Position numbers and translations under genes: made by a program
The notes under the pieces: generated by a model
Told to the model about the DNA's origin: nothing
Databases searched by the model: none
What the model saw: the letters and a program-made list of their open reading frames with translations, nothing else
Shown here: positions 8,082 through 16,496 of the stretch, in pieces
Layout: each line of letters begins with the position of its first letter
How positions within the stretch are numbered: the first letter of the stretch is position 1
NCBI RefSeq assembly: GCF_009725995.1
Contig: NZ_RCNS01000002.1
Span: forward strand, 496,001-560,000
Direction: 5' to 3'
Length of the DNA: 64,000 bases
Source: Zobellia laminariae
Lineage (GTDB): Bacteria; Bacteroidota; Bacteroidia; Flavobacteriales; Flavobacteriaceae

Positions 8082-9734
8082 TTAAAGCGATATGCCTCGT
8101 TTCCAAGGAATAAAGTCTTCTTGGCCTAAGCGCACCGCAGCAGGAATAACCTCTCCGCTCGCTACTTTAATAATATATTCCAGTAGTTCCTCGCCTTTGG
8201 TCTCAATAGTATCCTCGCCCGTTATCACCGTTCCCGTATTAAAGTCGATGATGTCTTTCATGCGGCTACTGAGTGTATTGTTGCTGGATAGTTTAATGAC
8301 CGGAGCAATAGGGTTCCCGGTTGGTGTACCTAATCCTGTTGTAAAACAGATTACGTTGCAACCTGATCCGGCAAGACCTGTTGTGCTTTCTACATCATTA
8401 CCAGGTGTACACAAAAGGTTTAGGCCTTTTTTTCTAACTGGCTCCGTGTAATCTAGTACATCCATAACAGGACTTGTGCCACCTTTTTTGGCTGCACCGG
8501 CAGATTTCATAGCATCTGTAATAAGTCCGTCTTTTATATTTCCGGGTGATGGATTATTCTCAAATCCAGAGCCAACAGAAACTGCCTTGTCTGAATAAGC
8601 ACGCATTAGTTTAGCAAACTTGGTTGCATTTTCTTCCGTTTCACAACGGTTAATGAGTTCTTGCTCAACACCGTTCAGTTCAGGGAATTCTGAAAGGACG
8701 GTAGTAGCTCCAAGACCCACTAACAAATCCGAAGCATAACCTAAAGATGGATTCGCAGATATTCCTGAAAAACCATCAGACCCACCACATTCCAAACCTA
8801 AAACAAGTTTGGTAAGCGGAGCAGGTTTTCTTTCCGTTTTATTGGCTTCTATGAGCCCAACAAAAGTCTTTTTAACCGCCTCTTCTATAAACTGACGTTC
8901 ACTAGAACTTTTTTGTTGTTCTAGAATATGTAGCGGCTTTTTAAAATTAGGGTCAAGCTTAGCTATAGCAGCTTCTAATAATTTGAATTGCGCATTTTGG
9001 CAACCTAAACTCAAGATTGTTGCACCTGCAGTATTGGGATGTGTAATGTATCCAGCTAACAGGTTACAAAGGGTTTCTGAGTCTTGACGAATACCTCCAC
9101 AACCTCCGTCATGGTTCAAAAATTTGATACCATCAACGTTTGGGAAGGTGCGGTTTTGCTTTATGTCTTCAGGAGTTTTAATAATGTCCGAAGATAAAAG
9201 TTCATCATCAGAAGCTCCGTTTTTATATTGGTTTACTAGAATTTCAGTATCAACTACAAAGTCGGTAGTGGTGTGGTAACCTAGAGATTTTAATAATGCA
9301 GATTTCATTACATCTACATTTCTATTCTCACAGAAAACCAAGGGAATCACCAACCAATGATTGGCTGTGCCCACACTTCCGTCTGCTCTATGATATCCGT
9401 TAAAAGTAATATCTTTCCACTTGCTGACATCCGGTGCCGTCCAGCTCAGTTTTTCTTGACCTACAGCATATTCCGAAGAAGCATGTACTACATTTTCGGT
9501 AGTAATGGTTTCACCTTTGGCAATAGGTTTTGTAGCCTTGCCCACCAATGAGCCGTACATAATAATACTATCGCCAACATTTAGGTTGGTAGTTGTAAAC
9601 TTATGTTTGGCCTTTACGTTAACCATTAACTGAAAACGGTCATTGTTATGTACGATTTCAGAACCTTTAGAAATATCCTTAAGGGCTGCCAGAACATTAT
9701 CTTCTGGATGTATTTGCAAAAATTGCTTTGACAT
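8082..9734 (-). CDS. uxaA: Altronate dehydratase
   Basis: 550 aa, longer than E. coli UxaA (about 495 aa), starting at the ATG at 9734. It has the N-terminal SAF-like domain (residues 1 to about 95) followed by the UxaA/GarD core: HDGGCGG, LSLGCQNAQF, GLECGGSDGFSGI, ENPSPGN and a GSGCNVICFTTG(L)GTPTGNP segment. The enzyme removes water from D-altronate to give 2-keto-3-deoxy-D-gluconate. It is placed between the LgoD-type dehydrogenase and UxaB in one minus-strand run, which completes the path from L-galactonate to KDG. The closely related galactarate dehydratase is the main alternative, but the UxaB neighbour argues for altronate. Confidence 0.92.
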   Translation of the reverse strand: MSKQFLQIHPEDNVLAALKDISKGSEIVHNNDRFQLMVNVKAKHKFTTTNLNVGDSIIMYGSLVGKATKPIAKGETITTENVVHASSEYAVGQEKLSWTAPDVSKWKDITFNGYHRADGSVGTANHWLVIPLVFCENRNVDVMKSALLKSLGYHTTTDFVVDTEILVNQYKNGASDDELLSSDIIKTPEDIKQNRTFPNVDGIKFLNHDGGCGGIRQDSETLCNLLAGYITHPNTAGATILSLGCQNAQFKLLEAAIAKLDPNFKKPLHILEQQKSSSERQFIEEAVKKTFVGLIEANKTERKPAPLTKLVLGLECGGSDGFSGISANPSLGYASDLLVGLGATTVLSEFPELNGVEQELINRCETEENATKFAKLMRAYSDKAVSVGSGFENNPSPGNIKDGLITDAMKSAGAAKKGGTSPVMDVLDYTEPVRKKGLNLLCTPGNDVESTTGLAGSGCNVICFTTGLGTPTGNPIAPVIKLSSNNTLSSRMKDIIDFNTGTVITGEDTIETKGEELLEYIIKVASGEVIPAAVRLGQEDFIPWKRGISL

Positions 9735-9785
9735 AGTGTTCTTTACTTTTGTCTGTGCTTAATTGTATGGTTGATGAACGTTGGT

Positions 9786-10802
9786 TTACTCAAAATCAAC
9801 AGTAGCCTTAATAACTCCGTTTGCCGGGTCTAACCAACCATCAAAATTGGCTATCATTTCAGTATAAGGAACATTGTGGGTGATGAAAGAATCAATTGGA
9901 AAACCGCCTTTCTCTAAAACAGAAATTACATGTTCAAAATCTTCTAAGGTCGCATTTCTACTGCACATAATAGTTGTTTCCTTAGCATGGATTTTTGGAT
10001 GGGTAAATACTAATTCGCCTTTAGAAAGGCCAACCAAAACGTATCTTCCGCCATGTGACATATAATCAGGACCTGCTTCAAGAGCTCCTTTATGACCTGT
10101 TGCATCAAAAACCGCAGTAGCTAAATCACCATTAGTAATTTCAGACACTTGGTCTACAGCATCTTTTCCCCCTAGAACAACATAGTCAACACCTATGTCG
10201 TTTTTTGCATAATCCAAACGCTGCTGGTTCATATCTATTGCAATTACTTTTGCTCCGGCAATTTGTGCCAATTTCATGATGCCAATACCAATGGGTCCAC
10301 AACCAACTACAACAATGGTTTCACCAGGTTGAACATTTGCACGACGAATAGCATGCGCACCAATAGCCAATGGCTCAACAACAGCCATTTGGTCATCTGT
10401 TAACTGTTGTGCTGGAATAAGTAAATTGGTAGGAACAGTTATTTTCTCCTGCATTCCACCATCTGTATGAACACCTAAAACTTTGATATTCGTACAACAA
10501 TTTGTTTTCCCGTTTCTACAAGCTATACAAGTGCCGCAGCTTACATAGGGCATAACAACAACATTGTCTCCTGCTTTAATACCTTGAGGGTTTTCGTCTA
10601 TTTCAACTACTTGGGTAGCTAGTTCATGACCAAGAATTCTTGGGTAGGTAAAAAATGCTTGGTTACCCGCGTAAGCGTGTAAATCTGTTCCACAAATACC
10701 TACTTTTTTCACTTTTAATATAGCTTCTCCGGATTTTCTTGTTGGTTCTTCTTTCTCTTTAAGAATGAACTCACCCGGTTTTTCACAAACAATATATTTC
10801 AT
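9786..10802 (-). CDS. lgoD: L-galactonate 5-dehydrogenase, LgoD-type zinc alcohol dehydrogenase
   Basis: 338 aa from the ATG at 10802; the upstream GTG at 10826 would add eight residues not found in relatives. Medium-chain zinc dehydrogenase with catalytic zinc ligands Cys37 and His59/Glu60, and structural zinc cysteines 89, 92, 95 and 102 or 103. The segments GICGTDLHAYAGNQ, FTYPRILGHE, RNGKTNCC and KETTIMCSRNAT match E. coli LgoD (YjjN) closely. LgoD oxidises L-galactonate to D-tagaturonate. It is the first gene of the minus-strand run lgoD-uxaA-uxaB-lactonase-SDR-permease-mutarotase, and a hairpin terminator at 10907-10934 separates it from the GH29. L-idonate- or threonine-dehydrogenase-like activity is less likely given the context. 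Confidence 0.85.
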   Translation of the reverse strand: MKYIVCEKPGEFILKEKEEPTRKSGEAILKVKKVGICGTDLHAYAGNQAFFTYPRILGHELATQVVEIDENPQGIKAGDNVVVMPYVSCGTCIACRNGKTNCCTNIKVLGVHTDGGMQEKITVPTNLLIPAQQLTDDQMAVVEPLAIGAHAIRRANVQPGETIVVVGCGPIGIGIMKLAQIAGAKVIAIDMNQQRLDYAKNDIGVDYVVLGGKDAVDQVSEITNGDLATAVFDATGHKGALEAGPDYMSHGGRYVLVGLSKGELVFTHPKIHAKETTIMCSRNATLEDFEHVISVLEKGGFPIDSFITHNVPYTEMIANFDGWLDPANGVIKATVDFE

Positions 10803-10906
10803 GTATTCAATCTGTTTTTTGGTCACATTTATATTAAAACAAGCTACTTCTTTTTAGTACTATCTAGTTTAGCAGATGTTCACCTATTCAATTTTGTGTA
10901 GTACTG

Positions 10907-10934
10907 AAAAAGAGCGCACCTTTATGGTGCGCTC
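10907..10934 (-). terminator. Rho-independent terminator of the GH29 gene
   Basis: Perfect 9-bp arms GAGCGCACC (10912-10920) and GGTGCGCTC (10926-10934) with a 5-base loop; the minus strand then reads a T run. It lies 44 bases past the GH29 stop and ahead of the lgoD start, so the GH29 gene and the L-galactonate operon should be separate transcripts. Confidence 0.85.
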
Positions 10935-10977
10935 CTAAATTAAAAAAACTAACTCAACTAACTTCTTTATTAAGGTG

Positions 10978-12519
10978 CTATAACGATATTTCAAGCACGT
11001 GTGCAAAATTTCCAGTTTTGCTTCCTAGATTAGAAATTGAAAGCGCATCGTCTTTCACATCAAAGGAGATTTTAGCATCACTTCCTAGTAATCTTACATT
11101 TTTGATATTCAGTTCTTTACCATATTCGTTGGCTTTACCCAATGATTTGATATCTACTTTGTTACCTTCTGGCCATTCCATCATAATAGCGTAAAGCTTA
11201 TCTCCTTTTTTAGTGAAACGAATATCTTGACCGGTGAAACCTTTATTCTGGCCCTCACTATGGTGCCCTTTTTTAACTTCGGTAGGACCTTCGCCAAAAG
11301 TGCTCCAGTATTCCGTATCATAAATAGCTTCGCCATTTACATTTAACCAGTCTCCAATTTGGAATAATATTTCTTTTTGATCTTCTGGGATGGTACCATC
11401 TGCTTTTGGACCTACATTAAGTAATAGGTTTCCATTTTTAGAAACAATATCAACCAAATCGTCTACAAGGCTATTTGCTGTGCGCGATTCCCAGTTGGTT
11501 ACGTAACACCAAGAGTTCTTTCCAATAGAGGTGTCCGTTTGCCATGGTAGTTTTCTAATACCTGGTAGCTTACCTCTTTCTAAATCGTAAATTACAGTGC
11601 CTTCAGGAAAAGCCTCATGGTCAAAATTCTTATCGTTAATTACAACTTCTTTGCCCCATTCAATGCCCTTATTATAGTAGTATGCCGCAATTTTAGGTCG
11701 GTATTCTTTATAGTCTGGAATATCAAGATAGAAATCAAACCAAAGAATATCTGGCTGATAGTTATCTATAAGATCTGTTGTTCTGTCCCACCATAATTTT
11801 TTGAACTCTTCGGATACAGGCTCCGTAAGGTCTTTTCCTTTAGCGGAATACAAATCGGCAAACTCAGGGTCTGTCGTATCAAACTTATCTTTTTTATTAT
11901 AGAAAGACCAGTTGAAGGCGTAGTGGGAAGAAGCTCCCATTATCATGCCTTGCTCGCGTCCTTCTTTAAAAAGCTCACCCAAAACATCACGTTTAGGACC
12001 CATGTCTACTGAATTCCATCGGGTTGTGTTAGATTTATACATAGCAAAACCATCATGGTGGTCCGCTACGGGAATTACATATTTAGCTCCTGATTTCTTA
12101 AAAATATCAATCCATTCCTTAGCATCAAATTTTTCAGCTTTGAACATCGGTATAAAGTCTTTATACCCAAAAGTCTTTTGGTCTCCGTATGTTTCCTTAT
12201 GATGAAGATATGTGGCGTTAGGTCCTTTTTGACCCAGTTTTAACTGAGCACTAAAAGTAGCTGTATCCATGTACATCTGGCGTGGATACCATTCAGAACC
12301 ATATGCTGGTACTGCATAGGCGCCCCAGTGAATGAAAATACCAAATTTGCTATCATTAAACCATTCAGGGTCTTTATAATGTTCTTTTATAGATTCCCAA
12401 TTAGCTTCGTATGTAGCCGCAGTTTCTTGTGCAGCTGGCTCTTCTTTCTTTTTATCCGTCTTTGACCCACATGAAGTAAGAACTACACCGGTCAATAAAA
12501 GTGTGAATATTTTATTCAT
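10978..12519 (-). CDS. GH29 lipoprotein, alpha-L-fucosidase family, probable exo-alpha-L-galactosidase
   Basis: 513 aa with a lipoprotein signal ending at Cys17 (LTSC) and a charged linker. GH29 hallmarks follow in order: FGIFIHWGAY (about 59-68), the W-Y-P-R segment, KSGAKYVIPVADHHDGF (about 142-158), and the nucleophile region PDILWFDFYLD with the presumed nucleophile Asp262. A C-terminal beta-sandwich follows. GH29 enzymes remove alpha-L-fucose; some members from porphyran loci act on alpha-L-galactose, which differs only by a 6-OH. Because the adjacent operon encodes an L-galactonate-to-KDG route and no fuconate dehydratase, L-galactose release from porphyran oligosaccharides is proposed. 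The protein should sit on the outer membrane or in the periplasm. Family sure; substrate inferred. Confidence 0.85.
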   Translation of the reverse strand: MNKIFTLLLTGVVLTSCGSKTDKKKEEPAAQETAATYEANWESIKEHYKDPEWFNDSKFGIFIHWGAYAVPAYGSEWYPRQMYMDTATFSAQLKLGQKGPNATYLHHKETYGDQKTFGYKDFIPMFKAEKFDAKEWIDIFKKSGAKYVIPVADHHDGFAMYKSNTTRWNSVDMGPKRDVLGELFKEGREQGMIMGASSHYAFNWSFYNKKDKFDTTDPEFADLYSAKGKDLTEPVSEEFKKLWWDRTTDLIDNYQPDILWFDFYLDIPDYKEYRPKIAAYYYNKGIEWGKEVVINDKNFDHEAFPEGTVIYDLERGKLPGIRKLPWQTDTSIGKNSWCYVTNWESRTANSLVDDLVDIVSKNGNLLLNVGPKADGTIPEDQKEILFQIGDWLNVNGEAIYDTEYWSTFGEGPTEVKKGHHSEGQNKGFTGQDIRFTKKGDKLYAIMMEWPEGNKVDIKSLGKANEYGKELNIKNVRLLGSDAKISFDVKDDALSISNLGSKTGNFAHVLEISL

Positions 12520-12689
12520 TGAAAGTATTTAAAAGGGTTGGTTAGTGATGCCCGAAAATAGCATTGTTAATGAGCTGCTAAATTGCAATTTAATAGAGCA
12601 AACGATAGAGCGAATTGTTCAAATAAGTACCACAAATGGTTATTTATTTGATTTGTAGTGTTTTTGAGGGGTTGGTAACATGCAGTTTT

Positions 12690-13529
12690 TTAGGCCTTTG
12701 CATATTTTCTTTGGTAAGCAAGGGGAGAGGAGCCCATGAATTTTTTAAATTGTCTATGGAAGAAAGGGAGTGTTTCGTAACCACAAGCAAAAGCAATATG
12801 GGAGACAGAATCATGAGTGTCCAGAAGCATTCTGGCGGAAATATTAATACGGTACTCGTTTAAAAATGTAAAGAAAGGACGGCCCATCATTTTAGTAAAA
12901 AACCTAGAAAAAGACTGCTCGGACATGTTCACTAGATCTGCTAGTTCTTTTAAATAAATTTTACGGTTATAGTTTAGGCCTACAAAATCATGAATCTGCG
13001 CCATGCGACTGCCATATTCAGAAGGTAAATCTTCTACAAAGCTGGCGCTAGATAATGTTTTGTAACTACAACTAGACAACTTTACTAAAATGGTAAGCAG
13101 TTCTATATATAGGTCATGAGCTTCTAATTCTGGGCATTTCTTTAAACGGGGTATAAGAGAAGCCGTTTCCTTTTTGTTAAACAATAATCCTTTAGAAGAA
13201 GTTCTTAGCATTTGAAATAATGAGGCTAATTCCGGAACTTTTGGAAATACACCTAAATTCCATTGTATGACAATAGATTTGGATAGTCCTTTTTGCTGTG
13301 TATTGTTTTTCCAACAATGGGGAAGGTTAGAACGTAATAAAACCAATTCTCCCGGTTGGTAGGGACCAACATAGTCACCAACAAATTTAGTACCTACACT
13401 TTCTTCTATATAGGTAAGTTCATGTTGCGGATGAAAATGCCACGGAGTTTCAAAGTCTTTCTTAGAATGAAAAAAACTTGTAATCGTGCGCTTTTCATCT
13501 AAATGTATGGGCTCTAATACAGGTTCCAT
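12690..13529 (-). CDS. AraC-family regulator with cupin-type sensor domain
   Basis: 279 aa. The N-terminal part (about 10-100) looks like a cupin (HFHPQHELTYI, GDYVGPYQPGELVLLRSNLPHCW), the usual sugar-sensing fold. The C-terminal part (about 175-275) holds two helix-turn-helix motifs typical of AraC (LKELADLVNMSEQSFSRFF; SHIAFACGYETLPFFHRQFKKFMG). It is transcribed away from the P450 operon across a 185-base gap and lies upstream of the GH29 gene on the same strand, so it may control either side. A sugar-derived ligand (L-galactose or 6-O-methylgalactose) is a guess. Confidence 0.85.
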   Translation of the reverse strand: MEPVLEPIHLDEKRTITSFFHSKKDFETPWHFHPQHELTYIEESVGTKFVGDYVGPYQPGELVLLRSNLPHCWKNNTQQKGLSKSIVIQWNLGVFPKVPELASLFQMLRTSSKGLLFNKKETASLIPRLKKCPELEAHDLYIELLTILVKLSSCSYKTLSSASFVEDLPSEYGSRMAQIHDFVGLNYNRKIYLKELADLVNMSEQSFSRFFTKMMGRPFFTFLNEYRINISARMLLDTHDSVSHIAFACGYETLPFFHRQFKKFMGSSPLAYQRKYAKA

Positions 13530-13714
13530 TCTATATGAAAATTGAGGAGTAAGATACTTTGACTATTGTTTATTTTGTTTGAAAATACGTAAAAATTAAT
13601 ACTAAGGTACAGAATAGGGTACTTATTTGCTAAAAAAGGCAACTGAAAGCGCCCGCAGAATAATCATTTTTGTGTTTCCACAGAAAGTGAACTATAAAAG
13701 TTAATACCGGCAAT

Positions 13715-14878
13715 ATGAAAAAAAGTGAGTTTCCAGATCCGTTTGAAAATGCAAGAGAATCAAAAGGTTATGGTGAAATGGACGATCAGGACGATCCTGT
13801 AACTATGCTTTTACGCCATAAGGACGTTCGTAAAAGTGCTCATAATTACAAAACATTTCAATCTGGTGCTACGCCAGGGCGGATTGTAATTCCTTCGGAG
13901 GTAAACATTCGTGAAACTCGTCAAATACCTTTTGAGGTAGATCCACCGGTTCATGGTATTTATAGAGCATTGGTAGAACCTTGGTTCAAAAGACCTTTGC
14001 AACCTGAGTACCAAGAGAAATTAGCGGAGCAAATAGCAAATATAGTTGATGAAGTGCTTCAAGAAGATTCTGTTGAAGTGGTAACCGATTTTGCATTGAA
14101 ATTGCAGTCCAGAGCATTGACTTTACTTTTGAACACACCTTTTTCGGAGTCGGAAACTTGGATTTCTTGGGGAACCCATGTTTTTAGAAGTGAAGGCGAA
14201 GCTTTAGATGGAGATAAGGCGAATATCCTTTACAATTATATAGACGCAGAAATAGAACGCGCCAGTGAGAACCCCACGGGTGATATGTATTCTATACTTC
14301 TTGATTCTGAATTTGAAGGTCGAAAATTGACTAAAGAAGAAGTTAAGGGGGTAATGGTATTAACTTTTGCAGGAGGCAGGGACACGGTCATAAATGCCGT
14401 TACCAATGCCATTGCGTATTTGGCGGAACACCCGGAATCATTGGAGCGTTTGCGTAAAGAACCTGAAATTACAGGTAAGACCGTAGAGGAAATGATTCGT
14501 TATTTTTCACCACTTACTCAAATGGGGCGTGTGGTTACCGAAGATACTTTTGTGTGCGAACATGCGGCAAAAGCAGATACTAGAGTTTCCTTATGTTGGG
14601 CGTCTGCCAATAGAGACGCCAAGGTTTTTGAGAACCCTAATGAAATAGTTATGGACCGTAAAATTAATCCGCATGTAGGTTTTGGTTTTAGTCACCATAA
14701 TTGTTTGGGAGCTACTCATGCCCGTCAGATAATGAAAATATTACTTCAGACATTGGCAGAGAAAGTAGGTTCGTTTGAAATATTTGATTGCAAGGAGAAT
14801 ATAGAAGACCTGCATCATTTTAAACGTAAAGTGGGCTTTCACAGTATCAATATAAAATTCAACCCTTTAACAAAATAA
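13715..14878 (+). CDS. Cytochrome P450, probable 6-O-methyl-D-galactose O-demethylase
   Basis: 387 aa soluble bacterial-type P450. Seen directly: oxygen-activation helix AGGRDT (219-224), ExxR (Glu259-Arg262), and heme-ligand loop FGFSHHNCLG with Cys330. It is followed at 5-base spacing by a [2Fe-2S] ferredoxin and an FAD reductase, forming a complete class I electron chain. P450s in this arrangement in Zobellia and Formosa are reported to demethylate 6-O-methyl-D-galactose, a natural porphyran ether, to D-galactose and formaldehyde. The sulfatase, ADH and galactan genes nearby support the same role. Activity is inferred from this precedent. Confidence 0.88.
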   Translation: MKKSEFPDPFENARESKGYGEMDDQDDPVTMLLRHKDVRKSAHNYKTFQSGATPGRIVIPSEVNIRETRQIPFEVDPPVHGIYRALVEPWFKRPLQPEYQEKLAEQIANIVDEVLQEDSVEVVTDFALKLQSRALTLLLNTPFSESETWISWGTHVFRSEGEALDGDKANILYNYIDAEIERASENPTGDMYSILLDSEFEGRKLTKEEVKGVMVLTFAGGRDTVINAVTNAIAYLAEHPESLERLRKEPEITGKTVEEMIRYFSPLTQMGRVVTEDTFVCEHAAKADTRVSLCWASANRDAKVFENPNEIVMDRKINPHVGFGFSHHNCLGATHARQIMKILLQTLAEKVGSFEIFDCKENIEDLHHFKRKVGFHSINIKFNPLTK

Positions 14879-14883
14879 AACCC

Positions 14884-15192
14884 ATGGCAAAAATCACATT
14901 TATAACCAGTGACGAAGAAACAATAACCTTAGAAGGAACATCCGGTTCTGTAATGGCTCTTGCCGTTGATAATGGAGTACCCGGAATAGATGGCGATTGT
15001 GGAGGAGTTTGTTCTTGTGCTACCTGTCATGTACATGTAGCTCCAGAAGATATGGAGAAAACGGGAAGTGCTAGCGAAATTGAGACCGATATGCTTGAGC
15101 TTGATGATAATGCAGATGAATACAGTAGACTTTGTTGTCAAATAGATATCACTGATGCTATTGATGGTGTAGTGTTGAAAGTAGCCAAATAA
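14884..15192 (+). CDS. [2Fe-2S] ferredoxin of the P450 system
   Basis: 102 aa adrenodoxin/putidaredoxin-type ferredoxin. Cluster ligands are Cys39, Cys45 and Cys48 (C-x5-C-x2-C) and Cys85; extra cysteines at 43 and 84 are adjacent to the ligand positions. The acidic stretch at about 54-80 is the usual docking surface. It shuttles electrons from the FAD reductase encoded next to the P450 encoded just before. The gene is 5 bases after the P450 stop and 5 bases before the reductase start, so the three are almost certainly co-transcribed. Confidence 0.93.
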   Translation: MAKITFITSDEETITLEGTSGSVMALAVDNGVPGIDGDCGGVCSCATCHVHVAPEDMEKTGSASEIETDMLELDDNADEYSRLCCQIDITDAIDGVVLKVAK

Positions 15193-15197
15193 AAGAA

Positions 15198-16454
15198 ATG
15201 TCAGGAAGTAAAAATAGCGATCAAAATTGTGTGGTTATAGGTGCTAGTCATGCTGGAGTGAACTTTGCGTTCGTTCTAAGGCGCGAAGGCTGGCAGGGTT
15301 CTATTACCTTAATTGATATAGACCCAACTCTACCATACCACAGACCACCATTGTCAAAAGCCTATTTGACCAGTGAGGATGGTATTGAGAAAAACTTGCT
15401 TAAGTCCGAGGAGAGCTATAAAAAGGAGAATATTGAGCTTAAGTTAGGAGTTTGGGTTGATGCTATAGATCGAGAAAACAAAAAGGTAGTCTTAGCTGAT
15501 GGCACGACACTGGACTATGATAAACTTGTGATAGCTACAGGGGCACGCCCCATTATGCCGCCCATACCCGGTTTAGACACGGCAAAGAATCTTTTTCCGC
15601 TTAGATCCGCTGCAGATGTGGCCAATATTAGAAAGACGGTTGTTGAGAACGAAGCGCTGAAAGTAGTTGTGATTGGCGGGGGCTATATAGGACTTGAGAC
15701 TGCCGCCTCATTAAAAAAACTAGGCGCATCTGTTACCGTTTTAGAACGGGAATCGCGCATACTTGCCAGAGTTACGGCCCCGGAAATGTCCGCTTTTTTT
15801 CAGAAACTTCACTCGGATAATGATGTTGCGGTGCTGACAGAAAAGAACGTAATTTCCATAGAAAACAATCAGAATAAGAACATGGTGGTGTGCTCAGACG
15901 GAACCCGTTATGAGGCTAATATGATTGTTGTTGGCGTGGGTATTCACGTAAATAAAGAATTGGCTGAAAAGGCTGGTTTGACCATAGAGAATGGCATTCA
16001 AGTAAATGAAATGGCACAGACTAGTGATCCATCTATTTATGCAATTGGTGATTGTACGTTTCACCATAACCCTCATTACAATCGACATATCCGATTAGAA
16101 TCCGTTCAAAATGCCGTAGATCAAGCTAAAATTGCAGCGGCTGCCATTGCGGGTAAAGAATGTTGTTATAACGCCATACCTTGGTTTTGGTCAGATCAAT
16201 ATGATGTAAAATTACAGATGGTAGGTCTTTCAGAAGGTTACGATGAAGTAGTTGTACGTGAGGAAGCAGATAAGCCAAACTGTTTTTCTGTATGGTATTT
16301 TAAAGGTGATACACTTTTATCCGTAGATGCGGTAAATAATGCAAAAGCTTATGTATACGGAACAAAATTCATCAAAGGCGGTGAGAAAATTGATAAGAAA
16401 AAATTGAGTGACCCAACGGCGGAGTTTAAACCGGCGAATCTTATTGCTCAATAA
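15198..16454 (+). CDS. FAD-dependent NAD(P)H:ferredoxin reductase of the P450 system
   Basis: 418 aa of the putidaredoxin-reductase type. An N-terminal FAD motif (VVIGASHAGVNFA), a central NAD(P)-binding motif (VVVIGGGYIGLETA, about 155-168), and the late FAD motif SIYAIGDC are visible, followed by the reductase C-terminal domain (about 320-410). It transfers electrons from NAD(P)H to the ferredoxin encoded 5 bases upstream. The next gene, a zinc ADH, begins 42 bases later. Confidence 0.93.
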   Translation: MSGSKNSDQNCVVIGASHAGVNFAFVLRREGWQGSITLIDIDPTLPYHRPPLSKAYLTSEDGIEKNLLKSEESYKKENIELKLGVWVDAIDRENKKVVLADGTTLDYDKLVIATGARPIMPPIPGLDTAKNLFPLRSAADVANIRKTVVENEALKVVVIGGGYIGLETAASLKKLGASVTVLERESRILARVTAPEMSAFFQKLHSDNDVAVLTEKNVISIENNQNKNMVVCSDGTRYEANMIVVGVGIHVNKELAEKAGLTIENGIQVNEMAQTSDPSIYAIGDCTFHHNPHYNRHIRLESVQNAVDQAKIAAAAIAGKECCYNAIPWFWSDQYDVKLQMVGLSEGYDEVVVREEADKPNCFSVWYFKGDTLLSVDAVNNAKAYVYGTKFIKGGEKIDKKKLSDPTAEFKPANLIAQ

Positions 16455-16496
16455 CAAAATATAAAAGTAGTCTAGAACTACGTAAAAGCATAATAC

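Noticed and set aside
6594..9734. Galacturonate (pectin) degradation from uxaA/uxaB
   Set aside because: No uronate isomerase (UxaC), pectate lyase or polygalacturonase gene is in the window; tagaturonate has a better source in the LgoD-type enzyme.
3154..12519. L-fucose or L-rhamnose catabolism as the meaning of the minus-strand block
   Set aside because: Mutarotase, FucP, SDR, lactonase and GH29 alone would fit L-fucose, but no fuconate dehydratase, KDF dehydrogenase or aldolase, isomerase or kinase is present, whereas LgoD-, UxaA- and UxaB-type genes are. Kept only as an alternative substrate.
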